Assembly: GCF_050003625.1 (NCBI RefSeq)
Contig: NC_134397.1
Location: 64,950,669-65,014,668 of the forward strand
Length of the DNA stretch: 64,000 nt
Reading direction: 5' to 3'
From: Haematobia irritans
Taxonomy: Eukaryota > Arthropoda > Insecta > Diptera > Muscidae
A model generated the notes under the pieces. It did no database searches, had not been told where the DNA came from, and worked only from the letters and a program-made list of their open reading frames with translations. A program made the translations under genes and the position numbers. Below, piece by piece: positions 36,192 through 48,639 of this stretch; the first letter of the stretch is position 1; each line of letters starts with the position of its first letter.

Positions 36192-37857
36192 ACAGGTTGG
36201 CTGATAAGTCCCCGGTCTGACACATCGCTAGTATTAAATGCATATTATTATACCCACCACCATAGAATGGTGATGGGGGTATAATAAGTTTGTCATTCCG
36301 TGTGTAACACATCGAAATATCGATTTCCGACTATATAAAGTATATATATTCTTGATCAGGGAGAAATTCTAAGACGATATAACGATGTCCGTCTGTCTGT
36401 CTGTCTGTCTGTTGTAATCATGCTACAGTCTTCAATAATGAAGCAATCATGCTGAAATTTTGCACAAACTCGTCTTTTGTCTGCAGGCAGGTCAAGTTCG
36501 AAGATGGGCTATATCGGTCCAGGTTTTGATATAGTCCCCATATAAACCGACCACCCGTTTTTGGGTCTTGGGCTTATAGAAATCGTAGTTTTTATCCAAT
36601 TTGCCCGAAATTTTAAATCTAAAGGTATTTTATGACCATAAAGAGGTGTGCCAAAAATGGTGAGTATCGGTCCATGTTTTGGTATAGCCCCCATATAGAC
36701 CGATCTCCCGATTTTATTTCTTGGGCTTATAGAAACCGCAGTTTTTATTCAATTTACCTGAAATTGGAAATCTAAAGGTACTGTAGGACCACAAATACGT
36801 GTGCCAAAAATTGTGAGTATCGGTCCACGTTTTGGTATAGCCCCCATATAGACCGTTCTCCCGATTTTACTTCTTGGGCTTATAGAAATCGCAGTTTTTA
36901 TTCAATTTACCTGAAATTGGAAATCTAGAGGTACTGTAGGACCACAAATACGTGTGCCAAAAATGGTGAGTATCGGTCCATGTTTTGGTATGGTCCCCAT
37001 ATAAAACGACCTCCCGATTTGGGGTCTTGGGCTTATAGAAACCGTAGTTTTTATCCAATTTGTCTGAAATTGGAAATCTATAGGTATTTTAGGACCATAA
37101 AAAGGTGTGCCGAAAATGGTGAGTATCGTTCCATATTTTGGTATAGCCCCCATATAGACCGATTTCCCGATTTTACTTCTTGGGCTTCTAGAATCCGAAG
37201 TTTTTATCCTATTTGCCTGAAATTGGAAATCTAGAAGTATTTTCGGGTGATAAAGAGGTGTGCCGAAAACGGTGAGTATCGGTCCATATTTTAGTATAGC
37301 CCACATAAGAACGATCTCCCCATTTAACTCCTTGGGTTTCTAGAAACCGTAGTTTTTATCTGATTTGCCTGAAATTGTAAATATTCTGGTATTTTAGGCT
37401 CACAAAAACGTGTATCGTATTAAGTTTTTATCGGTCCATTTGGTAATGCCTCCATATAGACCGACTTCACTTCTTGAGGGTGAAGAAGGCGCACTGATCA
37501 TGAAAATTGCTTGAAACTCAATGTAAAATTTCCAGATTTTACTTCTACAGATTTAAGATTTCAAATCAAGACGTTATTTTATAATTTTCTTGCACACTTA
37601 CAGGAGATGTTAATGATTCCTCTAAAACTCAAACAAAAATGGTTCTTATAAATCCAGAATCTGATATAGTCCTCATAGGTGAAATCTTTAAATTTATCTT
37701 CGGGAAGTGTCCTCAAGTCCTCAAGCCCTCCTGAAATTTCACAGGAACCCCTAATATTTGGTTCATGGTAGTGGGTATTTAAGATTCGGTCCGACCGAAC
37801 TTAGTGCTGTATATACTTGTTTTTATATAGTACCAACCTTCAAATGATTCGTGTCAA
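36192..37857 (+). mobile_element. Himar1-like mariner (copy b): 5' terminal ~95 bp only, split by C1
   Basis: acaggttggctgataagtcc starts at 36192 after TA. The sequence follows Himar1-type DNA to catattat (about 36249), is broken by C1, and resumes at 37821 with ttttatatagtaccaacctt to gattcgtgtcaa. Everything downstream, including the transposase and right end, is absent. Confidence 0.88.
36250..37820 (-). mobile_element. C1 element, complete, with exact borders
   Basis: It starts tatacccaccaccatagaat and ends tagtgctgtatatacttgt, and carries the hairpin ttcggtccgaccgaac near the right end. It holds five or more modules at a 153-bp spacing (tatagcccccatatagaccg at about 36683, 36836, 37142 and so on), a run of tctgtctgtc at 36393-36410, and no coding frame. 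Being inside a mariner of known sequence, its borders can be read: the host T run has the expected five T residues if the element is TATACCC to ACTTGT. Thus no target duplication, or at most 1-2 T. Confidence 0.78.
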
Positions 37858-39424
37858 CCTCCTTCTATACCCCCAATAAGTGAAATCAGTCTATATGGAG
37901 GCCTTACCAAATGGACCGATAAAACTAAATCATATACACTTTGTTATGGGTCTAAAATGCCAGTATATTTTCAATTTGTGACTAATCGGATAAAAACTAC
38001 AATTTCTAGAAACCCTAGTAGTTCGGTGTAATGGGGGCTATACCGAAACATGGAAGGATATACACAGTATTCAGCACATCTAATAGTAGTTCTAGAATCT
38101 AGACCCCAAATCGGAGAGCCGGTTTATAAGGGGGCTTTATCAAAAACTGTACCGATACACAATATATTCGGCACATCAAATTGGATAAAAACTACGGATT
38201 CTAGAAACCCAAGAAGTAAAATCGGGAGATCGGTCTATATGGGGGCTATATCGAAACATGGTCCGATAATCACCATTTTCGGCACATCTCTTTATTTTCC
38301 TAGAATACCTCTACATTTCCAATTTCAGGCAAATTGGATAAAAACTACGGATTCAAGAAGCCCAAGAAGTAAAATCGGGAGATCGGTCTATATGGGAGCT
38401 ATACCAAAACATGGACCGATACTCACCATTTTCGGCACACGTCTTTATGGTCCTAGAGTAACTCTAGATTTTAAATTTCAGGTATATTACTCACGCTCAC
38501 GCACACTCACGACGGAAATATCTTACTCACGCACACTCACGCACGATATTGTTTGGTAGATCTCACGCTCGCGCACTCTCACGAACAGAAAACTTGTACT
38601 CACGCACACTCACGCACGTAAATGTGACTCACGAAAAATATCGTGACTCACAAAATATGTCGTGACTCACGAATAATTTTATGAGTAATTTACCTGAGGG
38701 ACGTGTCTGAAATCATGAACAAGATTAAAGTTGAGAGCGTTATTAAATTCTTAACATCCTAGGTGTCACTAAAATTGCAAATGAATTTAATTTTTAAGCG
38801 TTTTATGTTGGAGAGCGGGATTATTTTCGTGAGCGTATTTCGTTACTCACGCACACTCACGAAGATATTGTTTTCGTGACTCACGCTCACGCACGACATT
38901 TTGGTTTGTTAATCACACTCACGCCGTTGACATGAGCGTGGCTCATGCCCAAGAAGCAAAATCGGGAAATCGGTCCATATGGGGGCTATACCAAAACATG
39001 GACCGATAGGCACCATTTTCGGTACACATTTTGATGGTCCTAAAATACCTCTAGATATCCAATTTCAGGAAAAATTGATAAAAACTACGGTTTTTATAAG
39101 CCCAAGACTCCAAATCGGGAGGTCGGTTTGGGGACTATATCAAAACTTGAACCGATATAGCCCATATTCGAACTTGACCTGCCTGCAAACAAAAGACGAA
39201 TCTGTGCCAAATTTCAGGACGATAGCGCCATTATTGAAGGCTGTAGCGTGATTACAACCGACAGACTGACGGACAAACAGACAGACGGACCGACAGACAT
39301 GCTTATATCGTCTTAGAATTTCTCTCTGATCAAGAATATATATACTTCATCGATATTTCGATGTGTTACGAACGGAATGATAAACTTATTATACCCCCGT
39401 CACCTTTCTATGGTGGTGGGTATA
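37858..39424 (+). mobile_element. C2 element, opposite orientation to C1, broken by a T element
   Basis: Modules (gggagatcggtctatatggg, ggctataccaaaacatggac, ccgatactcaccattttcgg) lead to the acggacaaacagacagacgg motif and the end cacctttctatggtggtggg then tata. The left terminus is lost. About 1.5 kb of C2 is inverted relative to C1 next to it. Confidence 0.72.
38482..38950. repeat. T element fragment, CTCACGCAC-rich
   Basis: Dense copies of actcacgcacactcacg and its complement interrupt a C2 module. The central part (aattcttaacatcctaggtg, tttaagcgttttatgttgg) matches 60060-60140 of the complete T copy in reverse. Its ends are worn. Confidence 0.65.
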
Positions 39425-40803
39425 AAAATAATTTTTTTGTGCAAATTTTGAGTTTACTAAAATTCTTTTATTTTATTTGTACACCGAAAAAAAAGTTTAC
39501 TATTGTTTACGAAAAATGAACTAACCCATAGTAAGAATGACCATGATTTGGCGCCAAAGATTTTTTTCATCTAGATAAGTTCATGATTTTCTTATAAATA
39601 AGTTTATGTATTGCATCGTATTTTAGTTCATTCTTACTACGCTGTTGGAAGAATGTACTTACACTCATTCAAAATATTCCTGCTATCCGGAAAAATGAAC
39701 AAGTTTTTGGGAATCCTATATTTAGAAATTGGTTTCAAATAAACTGTTTATCAGTATAATTTTCAAAGAAGTAAATAAATTGTGGAATTAAAGGTACAAC
39801 AAGCCTGTATACAACTAAGAAATTTTTCGTAAAATATAAGACAATTTTTCATAACTACCAGTATTTTATTTCAAAAAATTATTATTATATTACATAAAAC
39901 TATGGCTTATGATATACAATAAAAGAAATGTTTTTATTCGTACGCCGTATGCTGTTACTTTTCGGTAGTTAGTAATTGCTTCTTCAAAAGAGTAATATTC
40001 TATGTTAGTAGAATGAAACTAATTAATATCAATTTCCATTTTCTATCCATATGAAAGATATATGCCATAAGTTGCTATTTTCATTTCATTTTTGTCCAAT
40101 TTCACCGATTTCGCTAGTTTTTGTTGTGTGGATTTGCGTCATAAGCCTCTGAAGTTAAAAAGGTATATAAAATATAAAAATATTATCAAATTCTATGGTA
40201 TTTTGATCTTTAACTTACAAGAGAATTTTCTTAGAGCAAATAGGGATATCAGCTTAGTTAGCATTAAACAGTAAGACGATTCCAAAAAATACCATTAGAT
40301 TTGCTGTCATCCTGCAATGAAAATTATTTTTAATAAATAGAAATTTTGGCTTTATTACAAATGGACGAAAAACTTACCACATTGAAAAAAATCATCCAAT
40401 TACTACATTAGTGGAATCATATCCATGCACAAATGGGACATTTTTGAAATCCTTCTCAGAATATAAATGAAATAAAAATATTATAAAATTAGATATAATT
40501 TCCACTTGTCAATATAGCATTTAGTATTTATGGTGGATATTAAGTTCGAGTTTAGTGGCTAAAATCCCAATTTTTCATGATTAGTTTTCTTTAGAAATAC
40601 ATGGGAACAAAATTGAACCGTTTTTGTGTTCATTTAAAATTTATATCAAATTTTTAGTAATTTGAGGTCGCTGAATCCAAATACACTTGTTTTTTTAAGA
40701 GCTCGACTTTTTGAGATATACGGTTATGTTCAAAATTAAGGCACTTCCGCTATATATATTGGAATAACTTGAAAACAATTCATCATATTAAATTAAAAAA
40801 AAA
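39425..40803. repeat. P-type MITE-like end and AT-rich DNA, no gene
   Basis: 39482-39660 begins caccgaaaaaaaagtttact after TA and contains acgaaaaatgaactaaccca, which recurs at 43497-43520. The remainder to 40803 is AT-rich with no supported exon. Confidence 0.4.
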
Positions 40804-42036
40804 ACAAGTAAGGAAAGTCTAAAGTCGGGCGGGGCCGACTATATTATACCCTGAGTCGGGCGGGGCCGACTATATTATACCCTGCACCACTTTATAGATC
40901 TAAATTTTCGATACCATATCACATATGTCAAATGTGTTGGGTGCTATAAATAAAGGTTTGTCCCAAATACATACATTTAAATATCACTCGATTTGGACAG
41001 AATTTAATAGACTTTTACAAAATATATAGACTCAAAATTTAAGTCGGCTAATGGACTAGGGTGGAACACAATGTTAGTAAAAAAATATGGGAAACATTTA
41101 AACCTGAAGCAATCTTAAGGAAACTTCGCAAAAGTTTATTTATGATTTATCGCTAGATATATATGTATTAGAAGTTTAAGAAAATTAGAGTCATTTTTTC
41201 AACTATTCGACTAAGCAGTGGCGATTTTACAAGGAAAATGTTGGTATTTTGACCATTTTTGTCGAAATCAGAAAAACATATATATGGGAGCTATATCTAA
41301 ATCTGAACCGATTTCAACCAAATTTGGCACGCATAGCAACAATGCTAGTTCTACTCCCTGTGCAAAATTTCAACTAATTCGGAGCAAAAAATTAGCCTCT
41401 GTGGTCATATGAGTGTAAATCGGGCGAAAGCTATATATGGGAGCTATATCTAAATCTGAACCGATTTCAACCAAATTTGGCACGCATAGCTACAATGCTC
41501 ATTCTACTCCCTGTGCAAAATTTCAATTAAATCGGAGTAAAAGATTGGCCTCTGTGGTCATATGAGTGTAAATCGGGCGAAAGCTATATATGGGAGCTAT
41601 ATCTAAATCTGAACCGATTTCCACCAAATTTGACACGCATAGCTATAATGCTAATTCTACTCCCTGTGCAAAATTTCAACTAAATCGGAGCAAAAAATTG
41701 GCCTCTGTGGACAAAGGAGTGTAAATAGGGCGAAAGCTATATATGGGAGCTATATCTAAATCTGAACCGATTTGGATGATATTTTGCAAGTTTTTCGAGA
41801 CTCATAAAATATTTGGATGTACGGAATTTGAGGAAGATCGGTTGATATACACGCCAATTATGACCAGATCGGTGAAAAATATATATGGCAGCTATATCTA
41901 AATCTGAACCGATTTTTTCCAAAATCAATAGGGATCGTCTTTGAGCCGAAACAGGACCTCATACCAAATTTTAGGACAAGCGGACTAAAACTGCGAGCTG
42001 TACTTTGCACACAAAAATACATCAACAGACAGACAG

Positions 42037-42102
<66 letters not shown>

Positions 42103-42243
42103 GGACATCGCTAAATCGACTCAGAATTTAATTCTAAGACGATCGGTATACTAAACGATGGGTCTCAGACTTTTCCTTCTTGGCGTTACATACAAATGCA
42201 CAAACTTATTATACCCTGTACCACAGTAGTGGTGAAGGGTATA
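40804..42243 (+). mobile_element. B3 element, complete
   Basis: It starts acaagtaaggaaagtctaaa, with the hairpin gtcgggcggggccgac, and the 32-bp segment carrying that hairpin and tatattataccctg is duplicated. Modules at a 153-bp spacing (ctatatatgggagctatatc at about 41431, 41584 and 41737) follow, then a (CAGA)n tract and the end ccctgtaccacagtagtggt with a gggtata terminus. No coding frame. Confidence 0.78.
42025..42105 (+). repeat. (CAGA)n microsatellite in B3
   Basis: About 20 units of CAGA with a few GGA changes, expanded from the acagacggacggacggacat motif that all A, B and C elements have near this end. Confidence 0.95.
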
Positions 42244-44653
42244 AAAAAACAGCGTTCTACATAAGCTTAAAAACGATTTTCTGTTCTTAATCGTGTAATC
42301 CATTTAAAGAATATAAACTTAATAAAAAACTTGTTTCGAGCTATTCTCCATCAAGTTATATTTAAATTTGCATCGAAGGCGTATAATTTTATACTTTTCT
42401 TACTGATTTATTTCTGATTTTAGCACCTAAACTCGAACTTAGTACACACCTTAAGGACTCGCTATAACATAAAAATATAGACTCAAAAAATTGTACTGTG
42501 ATCCAGATGTAGAGTAAATATAGATCATTTTATTACCACTCATTATGAATATTTTTATGTAAACCAATTTAAAACCGCACTAATTTTAAATTATTAATAG
42601 AAATATACAGTTTCTTAATATGTGATTTATTTTAGAGTTATTTATTTTTTATCAATATAAAGTGTTTTTGTTTTCTCTAACATCACACCATTCACTTATC
42701 AGTTTCTAAAATGTTACGAAATAAATTTATTTTTATTAATAAACACAAATACCGCACGCAAGCGCGCCACGTGTGCGCTTCATAAATGCATCAACAGAAC
42801 TGAATGCACCAATAAAACTCAAAGACACAAATAGTCATAAAGGACACATATGTAAAGAAAAACAACTCCACACACACATGATCCCTTTCTGATCTCGCTA
42901 TTGCAACAAAACAACTATCACCACAAAAGATACCAACAACACACATTCCATAACATCATCGCAATAACAAACACAAACAAACAAAAAAGATGATGCAATA
43001 ATTTCATAATTTCTTCTCACTTCAATTTCCAGTATCACGTTTATTGATTAGTTGGTATTCTATCTATAGGATAAGGTAAAATATATTCAAAATTTACGAG
43101 GAATCCATAAAAAATTATATACACCCGTCAAGGATTAAACTAACTACTTTTTATTCTACTTTATCTAAAATTTTCAATGTGAGGAAATATACTCCAACTT
43201 ATAGTAAAAACCGAAATAAGCTGTAGGAAGCCGCCATACGAATCGGTACTGTGGTTAAGTTAATTTTTACTACAAAAATTTTTTTCCATACAAAAATTTT
43301 TCTTAGTAAATTGTCCACATTTCGTAGTAAGATTTTTATATTGCCTATGTCTTTTTATAATACAATCAACGATGCATTAACTATTGTATTGGAAATTTAT
43401 TTAAGGAAAAATCCGTCCCATTTCGTAGTTAGTGAACTAAAAAACATTTACTGAAGTTTTATAAGTTTTCCATTAGCTAAGTTAATTTTCGCAGTGGTTA
43501 CGAAAAAATGAACTATATTACAGTAAATTTTTTGAACTATGTGGAAGTTAAACTGGTCCTAAAATTAACAAGACACCTTTTTTTCTGTGTATACAACTTT
43601 TTTCTCATCTTTAGTTCATGTCATTAAAGTTAGAAATTCTACTAAATAAAATAATGTTCTCATATTTGGCAAAATTCAACATAAATTAATTTAAATTTCT
43701 TTTACCCCCATTTTCATGAAGCTCTGTTAGTGCTACGTTAGCTAACGAACTTTTAAACCATTCTATGGACATTTCTGTCACCTTGCCTCTTTATTCCATA
43801 TGTCAGTTAGGAACTTAATTGCTGAATATTTTTCTGTTAAATTTATCCGGAGAGAAGATATTTGCAATGTACTTTCGGTTAACTGGCAGTTAAAGCCAGT
43901 TAAAGTTAAATCGGCTATAGAAATTTTCATTGACTTTTTTCTCAGGGTAAAGAGAGAAAATCATCGATTTTGTGCTTCTCTTACACATCTCCCTTGTATA
44001 ACCATCATGCCTTTAGTCTTCATACTTACATTGGAGTTTAATAACTTTAACCTCAAAAACTATGATTGAAATAAACTACCAATTATCTTCAACAAGCTAA
44101 ACTTCAATGGAAAAGTATGACAAACTTATTAAAGATCAACAAGTTATGGCTAAAGTTAAAAAAAAAATACAACAACCCCTTTAGATTGCTTCAACGAAGA
44201 ACATCAAAAAAACTATTCGACAAGAAAAATAACAGGAAAATTACAGACAAATCAGTGAAGTATGAAAATATAATGATAGTAATAATGGGCATATGAGTAC
44301 ATATCTATTGACACACAGAACACAGAAAACAAACATACCCCCGTAAATTTAAAGTTATTACAAAATTTAAAAGAAACGGAAAATGTCTACAAATCAAAAG
44401 CATTAATAATCATTAAAATCATGCATACAAAATTCAAAGTCATATGCAATTTAACGGTTTCAAAAAAGGTACCATTGCAGTTAGACTCGCTTTTATTCAC
44501 TATGGGATGTCATTTCTCCATACACCACATTCAAATGAAATCTTTTACAATCATAATGAAACTTTTTCAAAGCCTTTTTCGAATCAAAGCAAATATTTAT
44601 CAAATTAAATCCTTTTTGATGTAAGTTTGTGGGTTTTGGTAATGGGGCATATA
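42244..44653. other. No gene recognised; P-type end at 43480-43589
   Basis: 42700-43000 is unique-looking sequence with a GC-richer patch (gcacgcaagcgcgccacgtg). 43480-43589 ends in acctttttttctgtg before TA and mirrors the 39482 end. The 89-codon frame at 43800-44069 has no recognisable domain, and its initial codon lies in unremarkable sequence, so I do not call it a gene. Confidence 0.35.
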
Positions 44654-45190
44654 CACTGAAAAAAGCATGTCCGGTTCCAAAGAGTTTGTCTTTACACTAA
44701 TAATTTTGGAGCAGAGATTTGAAGTGAGGATACATTTAAGATACAATTCTCTTTTAAATTTGAGTTTTTGGTACTCGATTCTAGGAAATAGATTTTAATT
44801 TATTAGTTTTTTCTGAATTTTTCTTCAAGTGCTATCAAAGTCTTTTAAACACGTCTTAACGACAACTTAAATTTTCAAATTCAGACTCGACTTCAAGTAG
44901 AAATTATCCTATGTTTCAAGTAAGAAACGTCTTTGTAATAAAGTGTCGTAAAGTATATCCTATTTTTGAACGCTTTTTGATTTGTACGCAATCCATGGCA
45001 TAGGGTACATACGATTCGGAAAGGAAGAAAGTTACATTGGCTTTAGTGTCCCTCTTTTGAGTGTACAATTAAAGGTAGAGGTATCCTAAAAAGGGTTTTA
45101 CTTGAAGTAACCTCATCTTTGGCTCAGAATCAATCCTTAGGAGACGGCAAAAATCATAAAAAATCATAAGACAAAAAAAGAGTTTTTGAG
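44654..45190 (+). repeat. Q repeat copy
   Basis: It begins cactgaaaaaagcatgtccg. It shares caaattcagactcgacttca and acgacaacttaaattttcaa with 59370-59410, and gcctcggaatc-type text with 58190. It runs to about agtttttgagagaaaaagta. Confidence 0.5.
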
Positions 45191-45365
45191 AGAAAAAGTA
45201 GTTTGGATTCCCAAATTAGTAATTCGGAAGTAGTGCAAACATGCATCATCTCCGATTTGACTTTTTATATAATAACATTGATCTGTCCAACAATGTGCCG
45301 ACCAGGAATGTTAATTTTAAACCCCATAAAATATATATAGATCGACTCAGAATCACCTCCTGAGC

Positions 45366-45590
45366 ACGGTTGCCATATTTGGTAGAATTCTACCAAAATT
45401 AGTAGATTTTTTATTGTTTGCTAGATTGGTAAAATTCTTGATGTTTTGGTACTTGACAAATTATCTGTAGAAATAAAATTTTGAGAAAATTTTCTATAGA
45501 AATAAAATTTTGAGAAAATTGTCTATAGAAATAAAATTTTGGGAAAATTTTCTTTAAAAATTTTTCTCCAAATCTGTTCTGATTTAAATA
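45366..45590 (+). repeat. H element, left part
   Basis: The left end is cacggttgccatatttggta, followed by gaattctaccaaaattagta and three 29-bp units on the minus strand (ttctatagaaataaaatttt). The right part is missing; S1 sequence follows. Confidence 0.65.
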
Positions 45591-45595
45591 TTTCG

Positions 45596-46476
45596 ATGGG
45601 TTCGATTCCTTCTACGACCGAACACCAAAAAGTTTTTCAGCTGTGGATTATCCCACCTCAGTAATGCTGCACAGAAAAAATATCACCAAAATATTTCCAA
45701 TTAAAAAGTTAATTGATGTTGAAAATTTTTTCAATTAATAAATTAATTGATACAATTAACTTTTTAATCATGATAGAAACATTAAGTTAATTAAGTCAAT
45801 GATTGAAATTTTTATAATGTTTAATTAAAAAAATAATTGATACAATTAACTTTTTAATCAAATTCGGAAGACTAATTCAGTTAAAAAAAGTGCTGATTTT
45901 TTTTTTACTTTTTTAATTAAAAATGTATTTCAAACAATCATTTGTTAATCCAAATAAAAACTCTAAGCCAATCTAACGAAGTAATTAAAAATAGTTACCT
46001 TTTTAAAAATAGTTACCTTAATAAATTAATTGCGTTTTGCAATCAACATCAATTAAATTTTTAATTGAATCAATTAAAAAATTAATTGAATTTTGCTGAA
46101 AAAATCAATTAATTTTTTAATCAAGAATTTTTTCTATGTCCAATTAAAATTGTGACTGATACTATCATTTTCGTGATTGAAGACATTTCAATTAAAAAAT
46201 TAATTGGATCAATTAATTTGGTGATTGAATCAGAGAAAAAATTTTTTGTGTGTGGTGATATTTCTGAGGGTTTCAAGGCTTCTCTAAGTGGTTTCACTGC
46301 AATGTGGAACGCCGTTCGGACTCGGCTATAAAAAAGAGGACCCTTGTCATTGAGCTTAACATGGAATCGGGCAGCACTCAGTGATAAGAGAGAAGTTCAC
46401 AAATGTGGTATCACAATGGACTGAATAGTCTGAGTGAGCCTGATACATCGGGCTGCCTCCTAACCTAACCTAATCT
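45596..46476 (+). mobile_element. S1 SINE (copy e), 5' truncated, split by an N element
   Basis: 45596-45669 holds box B (ggttcgattccttctacgac) to gtaatgctg. After the N insertion, the SINE resumes at 46253 (tggtgatatttctgagggtt) and ends gggctgcctcctaacctaac. TG is duplicated at the break. Confidence 0.88.
45670..46252. mobile_element. N-family MITE, 583 bp, TG duplication
   Basis: It starts cacagaaaaaatatcaccaa and ends gagaaaaaattttttgtgtg. TG lies at 45668-45669 and 46253-46254. The body is many inverted variants of attaattttttaattg, so it can fold on itself. No coding frame. Confidence 0.82.
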
Positions 46477-46489
46477 ACATTTTCGAGCA

Positions 46490-46621
46490 AAACCCTCAGA
46501 AATGTTACTGAGGTGGGATAATCCACCGCTGAAAAATGTTTGATGTTCGGTCGAAGCAGGTATCGAACCCACGACGTTGTGTATTCAAGGCGGGCATGCT
46601 AACCATTCCACCACGGTGACT
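46490..46621 (-). mobile_element. S1 SINE fragment (copy f): head only
   Basis: Minus strand: agtcaccgtggtggaatggt, box B gttcgatacctgcttcgacc, ending at the ctcagaaatgttactgagg region. It is flanked by a 13-bp inverted repeat (acattttcgagca at 46477-46489, tgctcgaaaatgt at 46625-46637). Confidence 0.75.
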
Positions 46622-46636
46622 CCCTGCTCGAAAATG

Positions 46637-46900
46637 TAAATATACTGGTATCTGTATCGCATTTATTTTTACCGGTCCATTTGGTAAAGCATCGATATAG
46701 ATATAGACCGATTTCACTTCTTGAGGGTATAGCAGGGGCACTGATAATAAAAATTGCTTGAAAATGAAAGTAAAATTTCCAGATTTTATTCCTCGTAATC
46801 ATATAAATAATGGCGGTAAAAATCTACAGTAAACTATTATATTTGATTCACGGTGGCGGGTATTTAAGATTCGTCCCGACCGAACTTACTACTACTTTGT
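46637..46900 (-). mobile_element. C4 element, terminal fragment
   Basis: It matches the last part of C1: atatagaccgatttcacttc, ttcttgagggtatagcaggg, aaattgcttgaaaatgaaag, then cacggtggcgggtatttaag and the hairpin remnant attcgtcccgaccgaac. Confidence 0.65.
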
Positions 46901-47872
46901 TGATTTTCTATACCTTTTTGCGTCATTTAATTATCCAAATTTCATCGGAAGTAGGAAAAATCTATGGATGATCCCGGGATGCTCTTAAAAAGAAATGTTT
47001 GTGGAACAACTTCCAATTATTTCTTTTGCTGAGCAAGTAATCTCTGTTTTATGCGCAATTGAGTGTAATGTATACGTCTTACAAACAAATAAAATTATTG
47101 TGAATCGACTTGAGACGTCTATAACTTCCTTGGCCTGTGATTAAGACGTCCCATTTGAAATGGCTCGCAAAAAAACTTTAATGATTAATCCTTACCTAAT
47201 AACTTCCCACTATTAAAACAGGCTGGAATTTTAAAACAAGTAAATAAAACATTACCAACATCACGTTAATTTTATAAAAATTAAAGAAATTGGAAAATGT
47301 AGCAAGCAAAGAAAAAAGTAAATTACCAAGCCTTAATATATATTTTTCAAATTAGTGACTTTGAGTAAAAAAACTAAAATCTTAATTAGTGGTTCAACAT
47401 TAGTGAGTGAACAAATAGAGTTAGTCTATCCATATGCAATCGAAAACATACAGCAAAGCATTTGATAACATTGTGTTTTTTTTTCCTATTTTTTAATTGC
47501 AAAGTTACATAAAGTCAATACTTTTGTCTATCCGGGCTCCCTCATAATTAGACTTACAAAAATCATTAGGCCAGAACGCAGAGAAAAACCCCATTTTTTA
47601 TTTTGTCATTTACCATATAAATTACTTGTATGTTACATATTTTAAATAAAAATACAAGACAATGTACATAAAACCAATAAAATTCGAACATGTTTATCTT
47701 CCTTACATTTTATGAGTTTTTGAAAATTTTTATAACACATACATATATTTAGACATATAGAATATTTAGGCCCTACCCAGAAAATAAAAAGAAACAGTTG
47801 ATGTATTAGGGTGGAATGCAGAAAAAATACGATAACATTAATAAAATAAATAAGAAAGAGATAACTCACCCA
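46901..47872. other. No gene recognised; host-like sequence
   Basis: AT-rich and single copy in the window. No frame longer than 82 codons and no splice-supported exon. Confidence 0.3.
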
Positions 47873-48048
47873 GAAAAGGCCTATGATCACCTTCTAGAGC
47901 AAAATGTTATTTTGGAATGGTGAACATGTACCATGTTAGCGGCAACCATGTTAATTTCTCTGTTATTACACGGAAAAAAATGTTACCAAAATATTTCCAA
48001 TTAAAAAGCTTACTGAAACTGAAAACCTTTTCAATTAAAAATCTAATT
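47873..48048. repeat. M left half joined to an N left end
   Basis: 47873-47966 is the left arm of an M element (acccagaaaaggcctatgat, gagcaaaatgttattttgga). At about 47967 an N-type end (acacggaaaaaaatgttacc, atttccaattaaaaagctta) begins and is cut by A4 at 48048. Confidence 0.6.
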
Positions 48049-48531
48049 GAATCTTATGTACCCTCCACCATGGATTGCGTAAAAACTTCTATGAAAGACT
48101 GTCATCCACAATCGAATTACTTGGTTTGGGGTAATACTTACCGATGGCAAGGTATCTTAAAACTTCTTAACACCGTTTTCTAAATTGTGAGTTAGTCCAT
48201 ACGTGGTATATATTAGACACGCAAAGGAAAAACAACGTTTGGAAAACATGTACCGAAAATGTTGTTCTTTTGTTAGAGTTTTTTCAATTGCTTCGAAAAT
48301 TTTAAACTTTTATCACCAAAAAAATTCGTTCGTTACAAAATTTTTACTTTTTCAATAAAAAAATTTATTTTTGAAACAACAAAACAGTCCATTTCGTTTA
48401 TATCAAAAACTGTTCTTTTCTGACTTTAGGTCTTTAATAAGACACATTTTACAGTTCAAAATTTAATATACTACAATGAACATAATGTTGGACATTTTTT
48501 CGGAATCTTCCGAACATATCTGGAATATATG

Positions 48532-48630
48532 TAAAAAAAAAAAAAAAAAAAAAACTTTGATCGAAGCAGGGATCGAAACCACGACCCTTGGCATGCAAGT
48601 CGGACGTAGCAACCATTGCTCCACGGTGCC
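48532..48630 (-). mobile_element. S3 SINE (copy b) with poly(T) tail
   Basis: Minus strand: ggcaccgtggagcaatggtt, then gacttgcatgccaagggtcg, box B ggtttcgatccctgcttcga, tcaaag and 23 T residues. It matches S3a in head and tail. Confidence 0.7.
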
Positions 48631-48639
48631 AAACTAAAT

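Noticed and set aside
39482..43591. One 4.1-kb P element bounded by caccgaaaaaa and ttttttctgtg with TA on both sides
   Set aside because: The ends are short and low in complexity, and the inside looks like host DNA plus B3; two separate MITE ends are as likely.
43800..44069. 89-codon open frame as a small gene
   Set aside because: No domain, no splice or promoter support, and length expected by chance in this much sequence.
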